Below are positions 16,484-25,141 of a stretch of DNA of 64,000 bases, one piece after another. The DNA is from Lewinellaceae bacterium (GTDB lineage Bacteria; Bacteroidota; Bacteroidia; Chitinophagales; Saprospiraceae), in assembly GCA_020636105.1 (NCBI GenBank), contig JACJYL010000001.1, positions 1,674,001 through 1,738,000 of the forward strand, given 5' to 3'. Positions within the stretch are counted from its first letter, which is position 1, and each line of letters begins with the position of its first letter. The notes beneath the pieces are model-generated. The model searched no databases. It was not told the DNA's origin and worked only from the letters and a program-made list of their open reading frames with translations. Made by a program: the position numbers and the translations under genes.

Positions 16484-16639
16484 TGTGGCTTGAGTCTATC
16501 AAATGAGGTAAAATTGTAGATGGAGCCTGAGGTAAAAAACCGGAAGTGCGCTTTTTTTCTATCGAATTACTCACAAATGCTAAACAATGCGCGAAAAAAT
16601 CAGAAAATCAATTATTCCGCCATTGTGCCAGAAGGATTG

Positions 16640-16712
16640 ATACTGCCAGGCCTCAAAAAATATTTTGAATTTTGCCGCCAGGCAAAATTCGGGATGACTC
16701 ATATTTTTTTCA
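16640..16712 (-). terminator. Orphan terminator-like hairpin of the TTCGGGAT family
   Basis: A perfect 10-bp stem, GAATTTTGCC (16667-16676) and GGCAAAATTC (16681-16690), with loop GCCA. Read leftward it runs into AAAATATTTTTT. It is preceded on that strand by ATGAGTCATCCCGAATTTT, the same lead-in found at the terminators at 21772-21807 and 47320-47352. No minus-strand gene lies upstream of it; the phosphodiesterase gene starts at 16794 on the plus strand. Confidence 0.5.
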
Positions 16713-16793
16713 AAAAGGCTTGTAGGGTAATCTTATGCTCATCTGCCTCCCCGCTCCATCCAATGAATACAATCAATTTTCTAAAATTAAGTA

Positions 16794-18914
16794 ATGATGA
16801 AATATTTCATTCCTGTATTCCTGTCATTGATTTCTTTCATTGCAGCGGCGCAGCAAAGACAAAAGGTCGTCATCATCGGAATTGACGGCTGTCGGCCTGA
16901 TGCGATGGCATTGGCCAACACCCCCAATTTAGATGCGCTTATCGCAAATGGTATTTTCAGCCCTGATGCGTTAAACGATGATATTACCATCAGTGGCCCT
17001 GGCTGGTCAGCCATCCTTTGTGGAGTATGGTCTGCAAAACATCTGGTCACCGGCAATAATTTTACCGGCAATAATTATGATAATTATCCCCCATTGTTTT
17101 ATCACCTCAATTTATTTAATCCTGCCTTTAATACAGCCTCCATTTGCCATTGGGCGCCTATCAATGATTACATCGTGCAGGATTACGCCGATTATAAATT
17201 AAATGTTTCCACCGACCAGGAAGTCAGTACCCAGGCTTCCAACTATATAACGCAAAATGATCCAGACCTTTTATTTCTGCATTTCGATGATGTGGATCAT
17301 GCCGGCCACAGCTCTGGTTTTACCCCTGATAGCCCAAACTACATTGCAGCAATAGAAGGCGTTGATAATTTTATTGGGCCTGTTTTGTTATCTATCGAAC
17401 AAAGGCCTGATTATGCCAATGAAGACTGGTTGATCATCGTCACTACTGACCATGGAGGCAATGGATTTGGGCATGGCGGCAATACCATTGAAGAACAGAA
17501 TGTTTTTGTGATCGCCAGCGGAAACGATATTCCCTCCAGCGTAATCACCAAGGAATCTATGGTAATTGACAACAATATTTTTAATTGCCTGGGCGAAAGC
17601 GAAGCCCTTCGGTTTGACGGAGCAGGCGATTACGTCCAGATCCCTGCTGATCCATCTTTCAATTTCGGAGCCAGCCAGGATTTTACTATAGAATGCAGGG
17701 TACTGACCAGTGTTAGTGCTGATGTGGCCATTGTCGGAAACAAAAACTGGGCCTCCGGGTTAAACAAAGGTTTTGTCCTTTCTTTCAAATACCCTTCCGG
17801 ACCGGAATGGAAGGTAAATATCGGTGACGGCAGCAGTCGGGCCGACCTCAACACGGGAGGGGCCATTGCAGATAATGAGTGGCACACCCTAAGTGTTAGC
17901 TTTGACCGCGACGGTTTGATGAAGATGTACCAGGATGGCAATTTGACCGCCTCCACCGACATTTCCTTTGTCGGGGACATTAACACGAACCAGGGATTAT
18001 TTTTGGGGGCTGATATCAATGGCGCTTTTGGCTACAGCGGTTCGATTGCTGAGGTGCGTGTTTGGAATACAATAGTTGAAGGTAACACCATAAACACTTG
18101 GCATTGCAATCCTATTGACAATACCCATCCCAATTTTGCCAACCTGATCGGGTACTGGAGACTAAATGAAGGCACGGGGACCACACAGGCCATCGATCAT
18201 GCCGGCACTCATCACGGCACCATTCAAGGGGCCGTTTGGAACGACCCGGGCATGACTATTGTAGACGACTACAGCCTAACCCCCAGGTTGACTGACATCC
18301 TCCCGACTGCCTTAACCCATTTTTGCGCACCTTTAAAACCCGAATGGAACCTTGATGGATCCAGTTTGATCACTTCCCCTTGTTTATTGCCGGTGACGCT
18401 TACCTCTTTTAGGGGATGGCCATTGGATCAATCCGTCCAACTACAATGGAAAACTTCTTCAGAAAAAGCAAACGCCGGATTTTACGTTGAACATAGTCGG
18501 GATGGGATAAATTTTTCTGAGGTAGGGTTCGTAAGTGGATTGGGAAATGCTTATACCGAGCATCAATATAAATTTGTCCACCAAACCCCGGATCCGGGTT
18601 CAAATTATTATCGATTGAAACAGGTAGATGAGGATGGATTATTTGCTTACAGCGAAATGATCCAACTGTTATTCAACCCAAACGCTACAACATTTCAGGT
18701 TTACCCGACGGTGGTTCATGATTATTTAAACATTATTATCCAAAAACAAGCCAAGGAAGAAACATTTCAAATTTTTTATGAAAACGGGGAAATAGCAGAG
18801 AAAATAAACTTACAGCAAAACCAAAATAGAATCGATGTATCTCATCTGCCTCCCGGAATTTTCTTCCTCCAGAAAAACGGAACAGATACCGTATTGAAGT
18901 TCATTAAATATTAA
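16794..18914 (+). CDS. Secreted type I phosphodiesterase/nucleotide pyrophosphatase-like enzyme with LamG domain and T9SS tail
   Basis: 706 aa; a second ATG follows immediately. The signal peptide ends near FIAAAQ. Residues about 22-260 are an alkaline-phosphatase-fold phosphodiesterase: VVIIGIDGCRPDAM (metal Asp), TISGPGWSAILCGVWSAKH (nucleophile region), DDVDHAGHSSGF and VTTDHGGNGFGHGG (metal His/Asp). Residues about 270-460 are a LamG/concanavalin-like domain (DGAGDYVQIPADPSFNFG). The C-terminal 80 residues (FQVYPTVVHDYLNI ... PPGIFFLQKNG) are a type A T9SS sorting domain. It would hydrolyse phosphodiesters or phosphonates outside the cell; the substrate is unknown. Confidence 0.85.
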   Translation: MMKYFIPVFLSLISFIAAAQQRQKVVIIGIDGCRPDAMALANTPNLDALIANGIFSPDALNDDITISGPGWSAILCGVWSAKHLVTGNNFTGNNYDNYPPLFYHLNLFNPAFNTASICHWAPINDYIVQDYADYKLNVSTDQEVSTQASNYITQNDPDLLFLHFDDVDHAGHSSGFTPDSPNYIAAIEGVDNFIGPVLLSIEQRPDYANEDWLIIVTTDHGGNGFGHGGNTIEEQNVFVIASGNDIPSSVITKESMVIDNNIFNCLGESEALRFDGAGDYVQIPADPSFNFGASQDFTIECRVLTSVSADVAIVGNKNWASGLNKGFVLSFKYPSGPEWKVNIGDGSSRADLNTGGAIADNEWHTLSVSFDRDGLMKMYQDGNLTASTDISFVGDINTNQGLFLGADINGAFGYSGSIAEVRVWNTIVEGNTINTWHCNPIDNTHPNFANLIGYWRLNEGTGTTQAIDHAGTHHGTIQGAVWNDPGMTIVDDYSLTPRLTDILPTALTHFCAPLKPEWNLDGSSLITSPCLLPVTLTSFRGWPLDQSVQLQWKTSSEKANAGFYVEHSRDGINFSEVGFVSGLGNAYTEHQYKFVHQTPDPGSNYYRLKQVDEDGLFAYSEMIQLLFNPNATTFQVYPTVVHDYLNIIIQKQAKEETFQIFYENGEIAEKINLQQNQNRIDVSHLPPGIFFLQKNGTDTVLKFIKY

Positions 18915-18924
18915 CACCGTCAGC

Positions 18925-19740
18925 TTATTCCTCCAATTCAATATCCATGAGCCGTAATCCCTGTTCTTCAAGAATCTCCCACTTGCCGTTGAAATCAGGA
19001 GTCTCTTGTCCTTCGAGCAGCACTGTTTCATAGTCGCCCTTTTCAAAAACGCCGAGGTACCAGCGGGTTCCTTTTTCTTCAAAATTTTCAAAATCAACTA
19101 ACCTAAAACCGCTTTTTTGCCTTTGTAATACACTGGTTTTAAACACTTTAAGATCATCCGATGTATAAACGTAGTTACGAGGAGTAGTTACTTTTCCTTT
19201 ATGAAAAAGGGCTAAAAAAATCAAGGTTTTATTCGGGCTGGAAAATACTTCAACGTTCCGGATGAAAAAATCCTGGCGGGCCATTTCTTCTGTCTTTTGC
19301 GCCAGCCCCTCGCGGGAATCGAGCTTCCATATCTTGTGTGGAGTATCCTCTTTCACCCAAACACCTATATAATATTGCTCCTTATCTGAAACAGCGTATG
19401 CCGTCACTTTCGTCAACAAAAAACTGTCGGAAGTCATGGCTCTTTTCTTTTCAACGAATGAAGCCCATCCGTAAACGGATTCCACCACAGCCGGAAGATC
19501 GCTTTTGATCCAGATTCCCCAAAAGGTCCGGTCACCGGATCCCTTATAAGTTTCAAGATCGTAGAGTCTGTATCCGTTTTGGTTGAGAGAATCGTTTTTA
19601 TGTTGAAAAGCAGTCCATTTGAGCCCGTGTTCATAAACCATTTCTGCTTCTGAGGCCTGAAAAACCCCGGAAATGATCGACTGGGCATTTAAAAAAAAGA
19701 TAAAAGAAGATAATATTGTGGTTAAAAATAACTGCTTCAT
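18925..19740 (-). CDS. Secreted protein with tandem GYRL.D...Y....R..G.W repeats
   Basis: 271 aa with a signal peptide ending FFLNAQ. Four segments of about 55-60 residues have the pattern NGYRLYDLETYKGSGDRTFWGIW, FLLTKVTAY....YYIGVW, FFIRNVEVF...TLIFLALF and SGFRLVDFENFEEKGTRWYLGVF. They resemble the bacterial tandem repeat domain found beside secreted serine hydrolases (PF17660-like), here without the hydrolase. It is convergent with the phosphodiesterase gene, 10 bases away. Secretion and repeats are visible; function is not known. Confidence 0.7.
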   Translation of the reverse strand: MKQLFLTTILSSFIFFLNAQSIISGVFQASEAEMVYEHGLKWTAFQHKNDSLNQNGYRLYDLETYKGSGDRTFWGIWIKSDLPAVVESVYGWASFVEKKRAMTSDSFLLTKVTAYAVSDKEQYYIGVWVKEDTPHKIWKLDSREGLAQKTEEMARQDFFIRNVEVFSSPNKTLIFLALFHKGKVTTPRNYVYTSDDLKVFKTSVLQRQKSGFRLVDFENFEEKGTRWYLGVFEKGDYETVLLEGQETPDFNGKWEILEEQGLRLMDIELEE

Positions 19741-20463
19741 GGATGGTATGTTGATGTTTTTCGTAAACGAACCAGGAGGATTAAATATTTAGTCGCACGA
19801 TCAAATTTATGGGAACGTGGCCTTTGAACAGTGGTTAATTTTGGAGCAGTTGGTTTTGAATGGCCATCGGTAGGAATGCTCCATAGAAAGGCGTTATTTA
19901 TTAAAATTTTACGGATTCGGATACGCAGATTTCGCAGATTGGCGCAGAAGAGGAACACGCTTTTTTTGTAACCGGTGATCTGCAAAGCATTAAAGTAATC
20001 AAAGGCCTGAAGGCCTGGGTTTTACTGATTACTTCTTACGCCCCGACCTGAAGGTCGGAGTAGCTGAATATAATTCAATATTCGTTTAATTTTGTCCAGG
20101 TACTAAATACCGTGTAGCAAATGTTTTTTTATTTTTTTAATAAGTCCCCCAACAGAAATTTTTTCGCGCAGATGGAACAAAGTGACATACCTTACCTCTG
20201 GTCGGTATTCTGGAGTTGGAACACCCCGTACCAACAGTCGGGGCAAAGCGCAGAATAAAAGGATTTTTCCTTAATATTTCAGCGATAATCTGCGAAATCA
20301 GCGTGACAAAAAAGTATCGGAATAGAACATTTAAACTATATAAATAATCTTTCGTTTCAGTGTACTAAGCACTGGGCAAGCGGAATTTTATTTAAAGCGA
20401 TTATTTTTGTTTTACAGTACTTAACTTTATCAATGATGACTTATTATTTAAAAAATATCATTA
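19741..20463. other. Intergenic region with hairpin repeats
   Basis: No gene is supported. Visible structures are AGTAATCA/TGATTACT (19994-20001/20026-20033) enclosing AGGCCTGAAGGCCT, and CCGACCT/AGGTCGG (20043-20049/20052-20058). A hairpin-rich stretch, CACCCCGTACC...GTCGGGG, follows at 20222-20243. These are in the style of dispersed REP-like repeats. Promoter signals for the dehydrogenase gene at 20464 are not obvious. Confidence 0.5.
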
Positions 20464-21393
20464 ATGCCCATCACTTTTATCAGTCAGACCAAAGCTCCTG
20501 AACCGTGGATCGCTGCTCTGAAAGACCTTGATCCTACCCTTGATATCCGCATCTTCGGGCAGGACCCTAACCCTGCAGCGGTCGATTTTGCGCTGACCTG
20601 GAATCATCCGGAAGGGGCTTTTGAGCCCTATCCCAATTTGAAGGTCATTTGCTCCATGGGCGCCGGAGTGGATCATTTGATGAAGGATAATAATTTACCC
20701 TTGAAGGCTGCCATTGTCCGAATTGTGGATGCCGAACTGGCCACCGCCATGAATGAATTCGTCATTGCCCTCATTATGAATCATTTACGAGGATTAAATG
20801 AGTATAAAAATGACCAGCATAAGAAGATCTGGTCTCCACGCCCCTACCTTACCATAAAAGAAACCCGCATTGGAATTATGGGTTTCGGCACATTGGGGCA
20901 AAGCCTTTCCAAAGCATTGACCCAACTTGATTTCCAGGTATCCGGCTGGGCTAATTCTCCTAAAGCAGTAAATCAGGTAAAGGTTTTTCAAGGAAAAAAT
21001 GAATTACCTCTGTTCCTTTCCCAAGCGGATATTTTGATATGCCTTTTGCCCCTGACTACGGCAACAAGAGGGATTTTAAACAAAAGAGTTTTTACTCTTT
21101 TACCCAAGGGAGCCTTTTTAATAAACGTCGCCAGGGGGGGCCATTTGGTGGAAGAAGACTTGTTGGAAATGATTGAAACCGGGCATTTGTCGGGCGCTGG
21201 TTTGGATGTATTTGACACGGAACCTCTCCCGGAAGATCATCCTTTCTGGACCCATCCGAATATCCATATTACCCCGCATATTGCGAGTATTACTGACCCG
21301 GTGAGCGTAGCACCACAAATTTTGGAAAATTATCACCGGATGAAGGCCGGAAAACCACTGTTGAACGAAGTTTCAAGGGAGAAAGGCTATTGA
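20464..21393 (+). CDS. ghrA: D-2-hydroxyacid dehydrogenase, glyoxylate/hydroxypyruvate reductase A-like
   Basis: 309 aa, close to E. coli GhrA (312 aa). The Rossmann motif is GIMGFGTLGQSLSKAL. INVARGGHLVEEDLLEMIETG carries the catalytic Arg region, LDVFDTEPLPEDHPFW the Glu, and NIHITPHIAS the His. It reduces glyoxylate or hydroxypyruvate with NAD(P)H in the cytoplasm. It has no operon partners. The symbol rests on the GhrA-like tail motif; other D-2-hydroxyacid substrates are possible. Confidence 0.85.
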   Translation: MPITFISQTKAPEPWIAALKDLDPTLDIRIFGQDPNPAAVDFALTWNHPEGAFEPYPNLKVICSMGAGVDHLMKDNNLPLKAAIVRIVDAELATAMNEFVIALIMNHLRGLNEYKNDQHKKIWSPRPYLTIKETRIGIMGFGTLGQSLSKALTQLDFQVSGWANSPKAVNQVKVFQGKNELPLFLSQADILICLLPLTTATRGILNKRVFTLLPKGAFLINVARGGHLVEEDLLEMIETGHLSGAGLDVFDTEPLPEDHPFWTHPNIHITPHIASITDPVSVAPQILENYHRMKAGKPLLNEVSREKGY

Positions 21394-21771
21394 AAACATG
21401 GGTCATCCCGGCATTTTCAAAAACTGTCTGAACTGGAAATTATATGATTATTTGAAGTGTTTTTTAAATGTAAAATGTAAAACAAGGAATTTAAAACCTG
21501 CCTGCAGACGCAGGAAGGCAGGTGTAAAAGTGAGTGGGTAAAACGTGTGGGTTTTGGAGAAAAAGTCAAATTTTGTCTTAAAACACCTAACCCATAATCC
21601 AAACACTTCTAAATTCCCGACACTACGTGATCGAGGATGTCACCCCGACATTTCATGTGCGGGATTTCACTGAGCTCAACTTCGTTCCATTTGCGGTTAC
21701 TTGTTTTAAACCTTGCCTGCTGCCGCGACGGAAGGCAGGTTTTGCGGTTTATTTCTTTTTGCGAAATAAAA
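21394..21771. repeat. Intergenic region with two GCCTGC...GGCAGG hairpin repeats
   Basis: Copy one (about 21498-21525) is ACCTGCCTGC...GCAGGAAGGCAGGT and copy two (about 21711-21741) is CCTTGCCTGC...GGAAGGCAGGTT, in the same orientation about 210 bases apart. Between them (21640-21690) is a copy of the CCCGAC...GGGAT...CTGAGCTC family also seen at 11232-11345. No gene is supported here. Confidence 0.55.
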
Positions 21772-21807
21772 ATCCCGAATTTCAGCTAATCAGATAAAAT
21801 TCGGGAT
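21765..21807 (-). terminator. Intrinsic terminator of the thiolase gene
   Basis: An 11-bp perfect stem, ATCCCGAATTT (21772-21782) with AAATTCGGGAT (21797-21807). Read leftward it is followed by TTTTATTTC, 22 bases after the thiolase stop codon. The same hairpin sequence recurs at 47320-47352. Confidence 0.85.
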
Positions 21808-21828
21808 GATTCATGTCCAAGTTGTTTT

Positions 21829-23007
21829 CTATACCCGCTCGATAATCAAAGCAGAAGCACCGCCGCCGCCGTTGCAGATGGCTGCCAGTCCCTTGCTTCC
21901 TTTTTTGTGTTGAAGCACATTGTTGAGCGTGGTGACAATTCTCGCACCGGAAGCACCGAGAGGGTGACCTATGGAGCAAGCGCCGCCAAAGACGTTTACT
22001 TTTTCTTCATCGATACCGAGTACGTGGTTGAACGCCATGGTGACCACGGCAAAAGCCTCGTTGACTTCAAAAAAATCGATATCTGATAATTCCAATCCGG
22101 CCCTTTTTAATGCCAGGGGAGCTGCCAGGGTTGGCGCTGTGGTGAACCACTCCGGCTCCTGGGCGGCATCGGCAAAACTCAATATTTTGGCCACAGGTTT
22201 CAGGCCGAGTTCTTTAACCTTTTCGCCGCTTGCCAAAATCAGTGCAGAAGCGCCGTCATTGATGGTCGACGCATTGGCGGCAGTTACCGTACCTTCTTTA
22301 GAAAACACAGGATTGAGTGTTGGAATTTTATCAAAATTCACTTTTTTGTATTCTTCATCTTCAGTGATGACAATGGGGTCTCCTTTCCGTTGAGGGACTA
22401 TTACAGGTACAATTTCCTCTTTAAAATAACCTTTTTCCGTTGATTCTGCCGACAATTTATATGATCGAATGGCAAAAGCATCCTGAGCTTCCCGCGAAAT
22501 ATTAAACTTTTCCGCCGTAGCGTCGGCACTTGTGCCCATCGCTTTGTGGTTGTAGGCATCTGTCAGACCGTCCTTGGCCAAACCATCAACCAAAACGCCG
22601 TCTCCATACTTCAGTCCCCATCTTGATTTGGGCAGGTAATAAGGAATATTGGACATGCTCTCCATCCCGCCGGCAACGATGAGGTCACCGTGGCCTAGCA
22701 TAATGCTTTGTGCAGCGAGCATGATAGATTTCATGCCTGAGGCGCATACTTTATTTACGGTAGTACATGGTACATTATTTCCGATGCCTGCCCCGAGTGC
22801 TGCCTGACGTGCAGGAGCCTGGCCGAGATTGGAAGAAATGACATTTCCCATAAACACCTCATCAACCTGTGAGGCATCTACTCCCGCCTTTCCGAGAGCC
22901 CCTTTGATAGCAATTGATCCTAATTCAGTAGCAGCGATTCCGGACAAAACCCCTCCAAAACTTCCTAATGGAGTACGAACTGCTGAAACAATATATACTT
23001 CTTTCAT
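21829..23007 (-). CDS. Acetyl-CoA C-acetyltransferase (thiolase)
   Basis: 392 aa from the ATG at 23007, which starts MKEVYIVSAVRTPLGSF, the normal thiolase N-terminus; an upstream frame extension is not needed. The nucleophile Cys is in VNKVCASGMKS, and the C-terminal motifs are VFGGACSIGHPLGASG (His) and CNGGGGASALII (Cys). It condenses or cleaves acetyl units (acetoacetyl-CoA). It is divergent from a FabG-type reductase at 23288 across a 280-base gap. This pairing is common in acetoacetyl-CoA/3-hydroxybutyryl-CoA metabolism, but no PHA synthase is nearby. Confidence 0.93.
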   Translation of the reverse strand: MKEVYIVSAVRTPLGSFGGVLSGIAATELGSIAIKGALGKAGVDASQVDEVFMGNVISSNLGQAPARQAALGAGIGNNVPCTTVNKVCASGMKSIMLAAQSIMLGHGDLIVAGGMESMSNIPYYLPKSRWGLKYGDGVLVDGLAKDGLTDAYNHKAMGTSADATAEKFNISREAQDAFAIRSYKLSAESTEKGYFKEEIVPVIVPQRKGDPIVITEDEEYKKVNFDKIPTLNPVFSKEGTVTAANASTINDGASALILASGEKVKELGLKPVAKILSFADAAQEPEWFTTAPTLAAPLALKRAGLELSDIDFFEVNEAFAVVTMAFNHVLGIDEEKVNVFGGACSIGHPLGASGARIVTTLNNVLQHKKGSKGLAAICNGGGGASALIIERV

Positions 23008-23287
23008 AAGTTTGGTATTATTTGATATTAATAGACGCTGCAAAATTAGCAATTAAATCACGAAAAAGCGTCTGATTTACGACAAGCTTAAGGACCAGGT
23101 GAAAATTTTGGGTCAAAGTCTACTTTTTAAAACTTAAAACTTTAACAACCAGTATTTTAAACTAAATTAATAAATTATTTCATTCAAAGTCACCTCCAAA
23201 TATTTTAAAAGCTGTTGACGCTTTTTGAATATAGGTGGAGCCAAAGTTTTAATTTTGAGGAATGATTCACCAGCCAAAATTAGAACC

Positions 23288-24031
23288 ATGCAAAGATTAA
23301 AAAACAAAGTGGCCATCATCACAGGAGGCAGCCGGGGTATTGGAAAAACCACGGTAGACAAATTTCTTCAGGAGGGTGCCCGGGTCGCCATTTGGGATAT
23401 TGACGCAACCCTGGGAGAAGCTCTGACAGAAAGTTACCGGGCAAAAGGACTGGAATGTAAATTCTACAAGGTGAACACCGTAGATTTTACTGCTGTTGAG
23501 GCCGCCGCCAAGAGGGTAGCTGAAGAATTCGGCGGCATTGATATTCTCATCAATAATGCGGGGATCACCCGAGACGCTTCGATGAAAAAAATGACCTCAG
23601 AGCAATGGCAATCCGTCATTGACGTCAACCTCACAGGGGTGTTCAATTGCACTAAAAATGTATTTCCTTACATGATGGAAAGAGGGGGCGGACGCATCCT
23701 CAATGCTTCCTCCATTGTGGGGCTTTACGGCAATTTTGGCCAAAGCAATTATGTCGCCACCAAAGCCGGTCTGATCGGGTTGACCAAAACGTGGGCTCGT
23801 GAATTCGGCCGAAAAGGCATCACCGTAAACGCAGTGGCACCGGGGTTCATCAATACCGAAATGATCCAAACCATACCCGAAGAGATCATCGAAGGCATCA
23901 AAAAAAGTATTCCGGTTGCCCGTTTGGGCGAACCGGAAGATATCGCCAATGCCTATGCTTTCCTGGCCTCCGACGAAGCGTCGTATATTTCGGGCACCGT
24001 ACTTAGCGTGGATGGCGGATTGGTTCAATAA
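23288..24031 (+). CDS. fabG: 3-oxoacyl-[ACP]/acetoacetyl-CoA reductase-like SDR
   Basis: 247 aa from the ATG at 23288 (MQRLKNKVAIITGG); an upstream in-frame ATG at 23225 would add a non-SDR-like tail. Cofactor motif GGSRGIGK, NNAG, catalytic Ser-Tyr-Lys in NASSIVGLYGNFGQSNYVATKAG, and terminal DGGLVQ. It reduces 3-oxoacyl thioesters with NAD(P)H. Lying opposite the thiolase, it could work as an acetoacetyl-CoA reductase rather than the housekeeping fatty-acid FabG; sequence alone does not separate these. Confidence 0.87.
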   Translation: MQRLKNKVAIITGGSRGIGKTTVDKFLQEGARVAIWDIDATLGEALTESYRAKGLECKFYKVNTVDFTAVEAAAKRVAEEFGGIDILINNAGITRDASMKKMTSEQWQSVIDVNLTGVFNCTKNVFPYMMERGGGRILNASSIVGLYGNFGQSNYVATKAGLIGLTKTWAREFGRKGITVNAVAPGFINTEMIQTIPEEIIEGIKKSIPVARLGEPEDIANAYAFLASDEASYISGTVLSVDGGLVQ

Positions 24032-24163
24032 AAATGAAGCTATAAAACCAACAACCCAAACCGGGGAAACTTTCAGAGGCTCTAAAAAATGTTCTAAAAT
24101 TGACTTGGTGAAAATAGTTTTGACTAAAAATGGGTGGATACTTTTAAAAAAAACAGTCCATAA

Positions 24164-25037
24164 GAGTATGTCTAAAAATTGAAGTCTTTGGAAAAATGGG
24201 AACCAGTTATTAAACTTGTGGTAGACTAAAACCCAAGTTTATGCAAACTCAATATGAGCGACTAACTGATTCCCAGTGGGAAATTATAAAAGAATATTTA
24301 CCTATCAAAAGAAAACGCAAATATGATTTGCGAGATGTGGTAGACGCAATTTTTTGGATATTAAGAATTGGCAGCCAATGGAGAAATCTTCCGGGAGAAT
24401 TTCCTCCCTGGAAAAGTGTATATTATTATTTTCAAAAATGGCAAAAGGATGGAACACTGCAAAAATTAAATGAAGGATTGAATCGAAAGGAAAGGAAGCG
24501 ACAGGGTAAAGAAGAAACGCCCAGCATGCTAAGTATTGATAGTCAGTCTGTTAAATCAGGACCATTTGTGAATATAGAAAAAGGAATTGACGGAAACAAG
24601 CGTGTTAATGGGCGAAAGCGTCATATCATCACAGATACTTTAGGTTTAGTTTGGGGGATAGTTGTCCATGCGGCTAATCATGCAGACGGAGCAATGGCGC
24701 ACCAGGTAGTCGAGCCTCTGGTTGGATACTTGCACCGGTTAGAAAAAATACTGGCAGATGCTGCTTATAAAATTATCTTCATGGATTGGGTATATGAGAA
24801 TCTGTTAGGAGTAGAAGTAGAGCTTTCATCAAAGCCCCCAAGTGCAAAAGGGTTTGTTCCTGTGAAGTGGCGCTGGGTTACCGAACAGACCTTCGGGCGG
24901 TTCAATTACTTTCGCCGATTGGACAAGGATCACGAAAAAACAGCAGAAAGTTCCGAAGCGTGGGTACTTTGGCAGAATTGCCAAACAATTTTATATCGCT
25001 TGGAATGATCTACAAATTTAAATTTTTAGACATACTC
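24164..25037 (+). mobile_element. Complete IS5-family insertion sequence (IS1031/IS427-type)
   Basis: 874 bp bounded by perfect 17-bp inverted repeats: GAGTATGTCTAAAAATT at 24164-24180 and its complement at 25021-25037. A 3-bp direct repeat TAA (24161-24163 and 25038-25040) is the target duplication and fits the TNA target of IS1031-like elements. The single transposase frame is intact, so the copy may be active. Confidence 0.92.
24241..25008 (+). CDS. IS5-family transposase
   Basis: 255 aa in one frame. The N-terminal DUF4096-like domain (LTDSQWEIIKEYLP, IFWILRIGSQWRNLPGEFPPW, YYYFQKWQKDG) is followed by a DDE nuclease: LSIDSQSVKSG (Asp), KILADAAYK (Asp) and WVTEQTFGRFNYFRRLDKD (Glu with the R..RL.KD signature). 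It cuts and joins at the 17-bp ends of the surrounding element. The gene fills most of the IS and ends 29 bases before the right inverted repeat. Confidence 0.95.
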   Translation: MQTQYERLTDSQWEIIKEYLPIKRKRKYDLRDVVDAIFWILRIGSQWRNLPGEFPPWKSVYYYFQKWQKDGTLQKLNEGLNRKERKRQGKEETPSMLSIDSQSVKSGPFVNIEKGIDGNKRVNGRKRHIITDTLGLVWGIVVHAANHADGAMAHQVVEPLVGYLHRLEKILADAAYKIIFMDWVYENLLGVEVELSSKPPSAKGFVPVKWRWVTEQTFGRFNYFRRLDKDHEKTAESSEAWVLWQNCQTILYRLE

Positions 25038-25141
25038 TAAGGATCGTTTTGTCCTAAAGTCCACCCATTTTTTTATCCTCAACCCCTGAAATACCTTAGA
25101 GCCGGTTGAAGTCCTTTTAGCTTAAATCCATCATTCTACAA

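Larger units (their letters stand above)
24078..25103. repeat. Older inverted-repeat element split by the IS5-family insertion
   Basis: Flanking the IS, GGCTCTAA (24078-24085) is matched by TTAGAGCC (25096-25103), and inside these ATGGGTGGA (24130-24138) is matched by TCCACCCAT (25060-25068), followed by ACTTT/AAAGT. Without the IS the element would be about 150 bp with similar ends and no gene, in the style of a MITE or a degenerate palindrome. No flanking target duplication was found. Confidence 0.45.

Noticed and set aside
16520..16885. Possible 121-residue plus-strand gene before the phosphodiesterase
   Set aside because: Overlaps the well-supported phosphodiesterase start in another frame and crosses the 16667-16690 hairpin.
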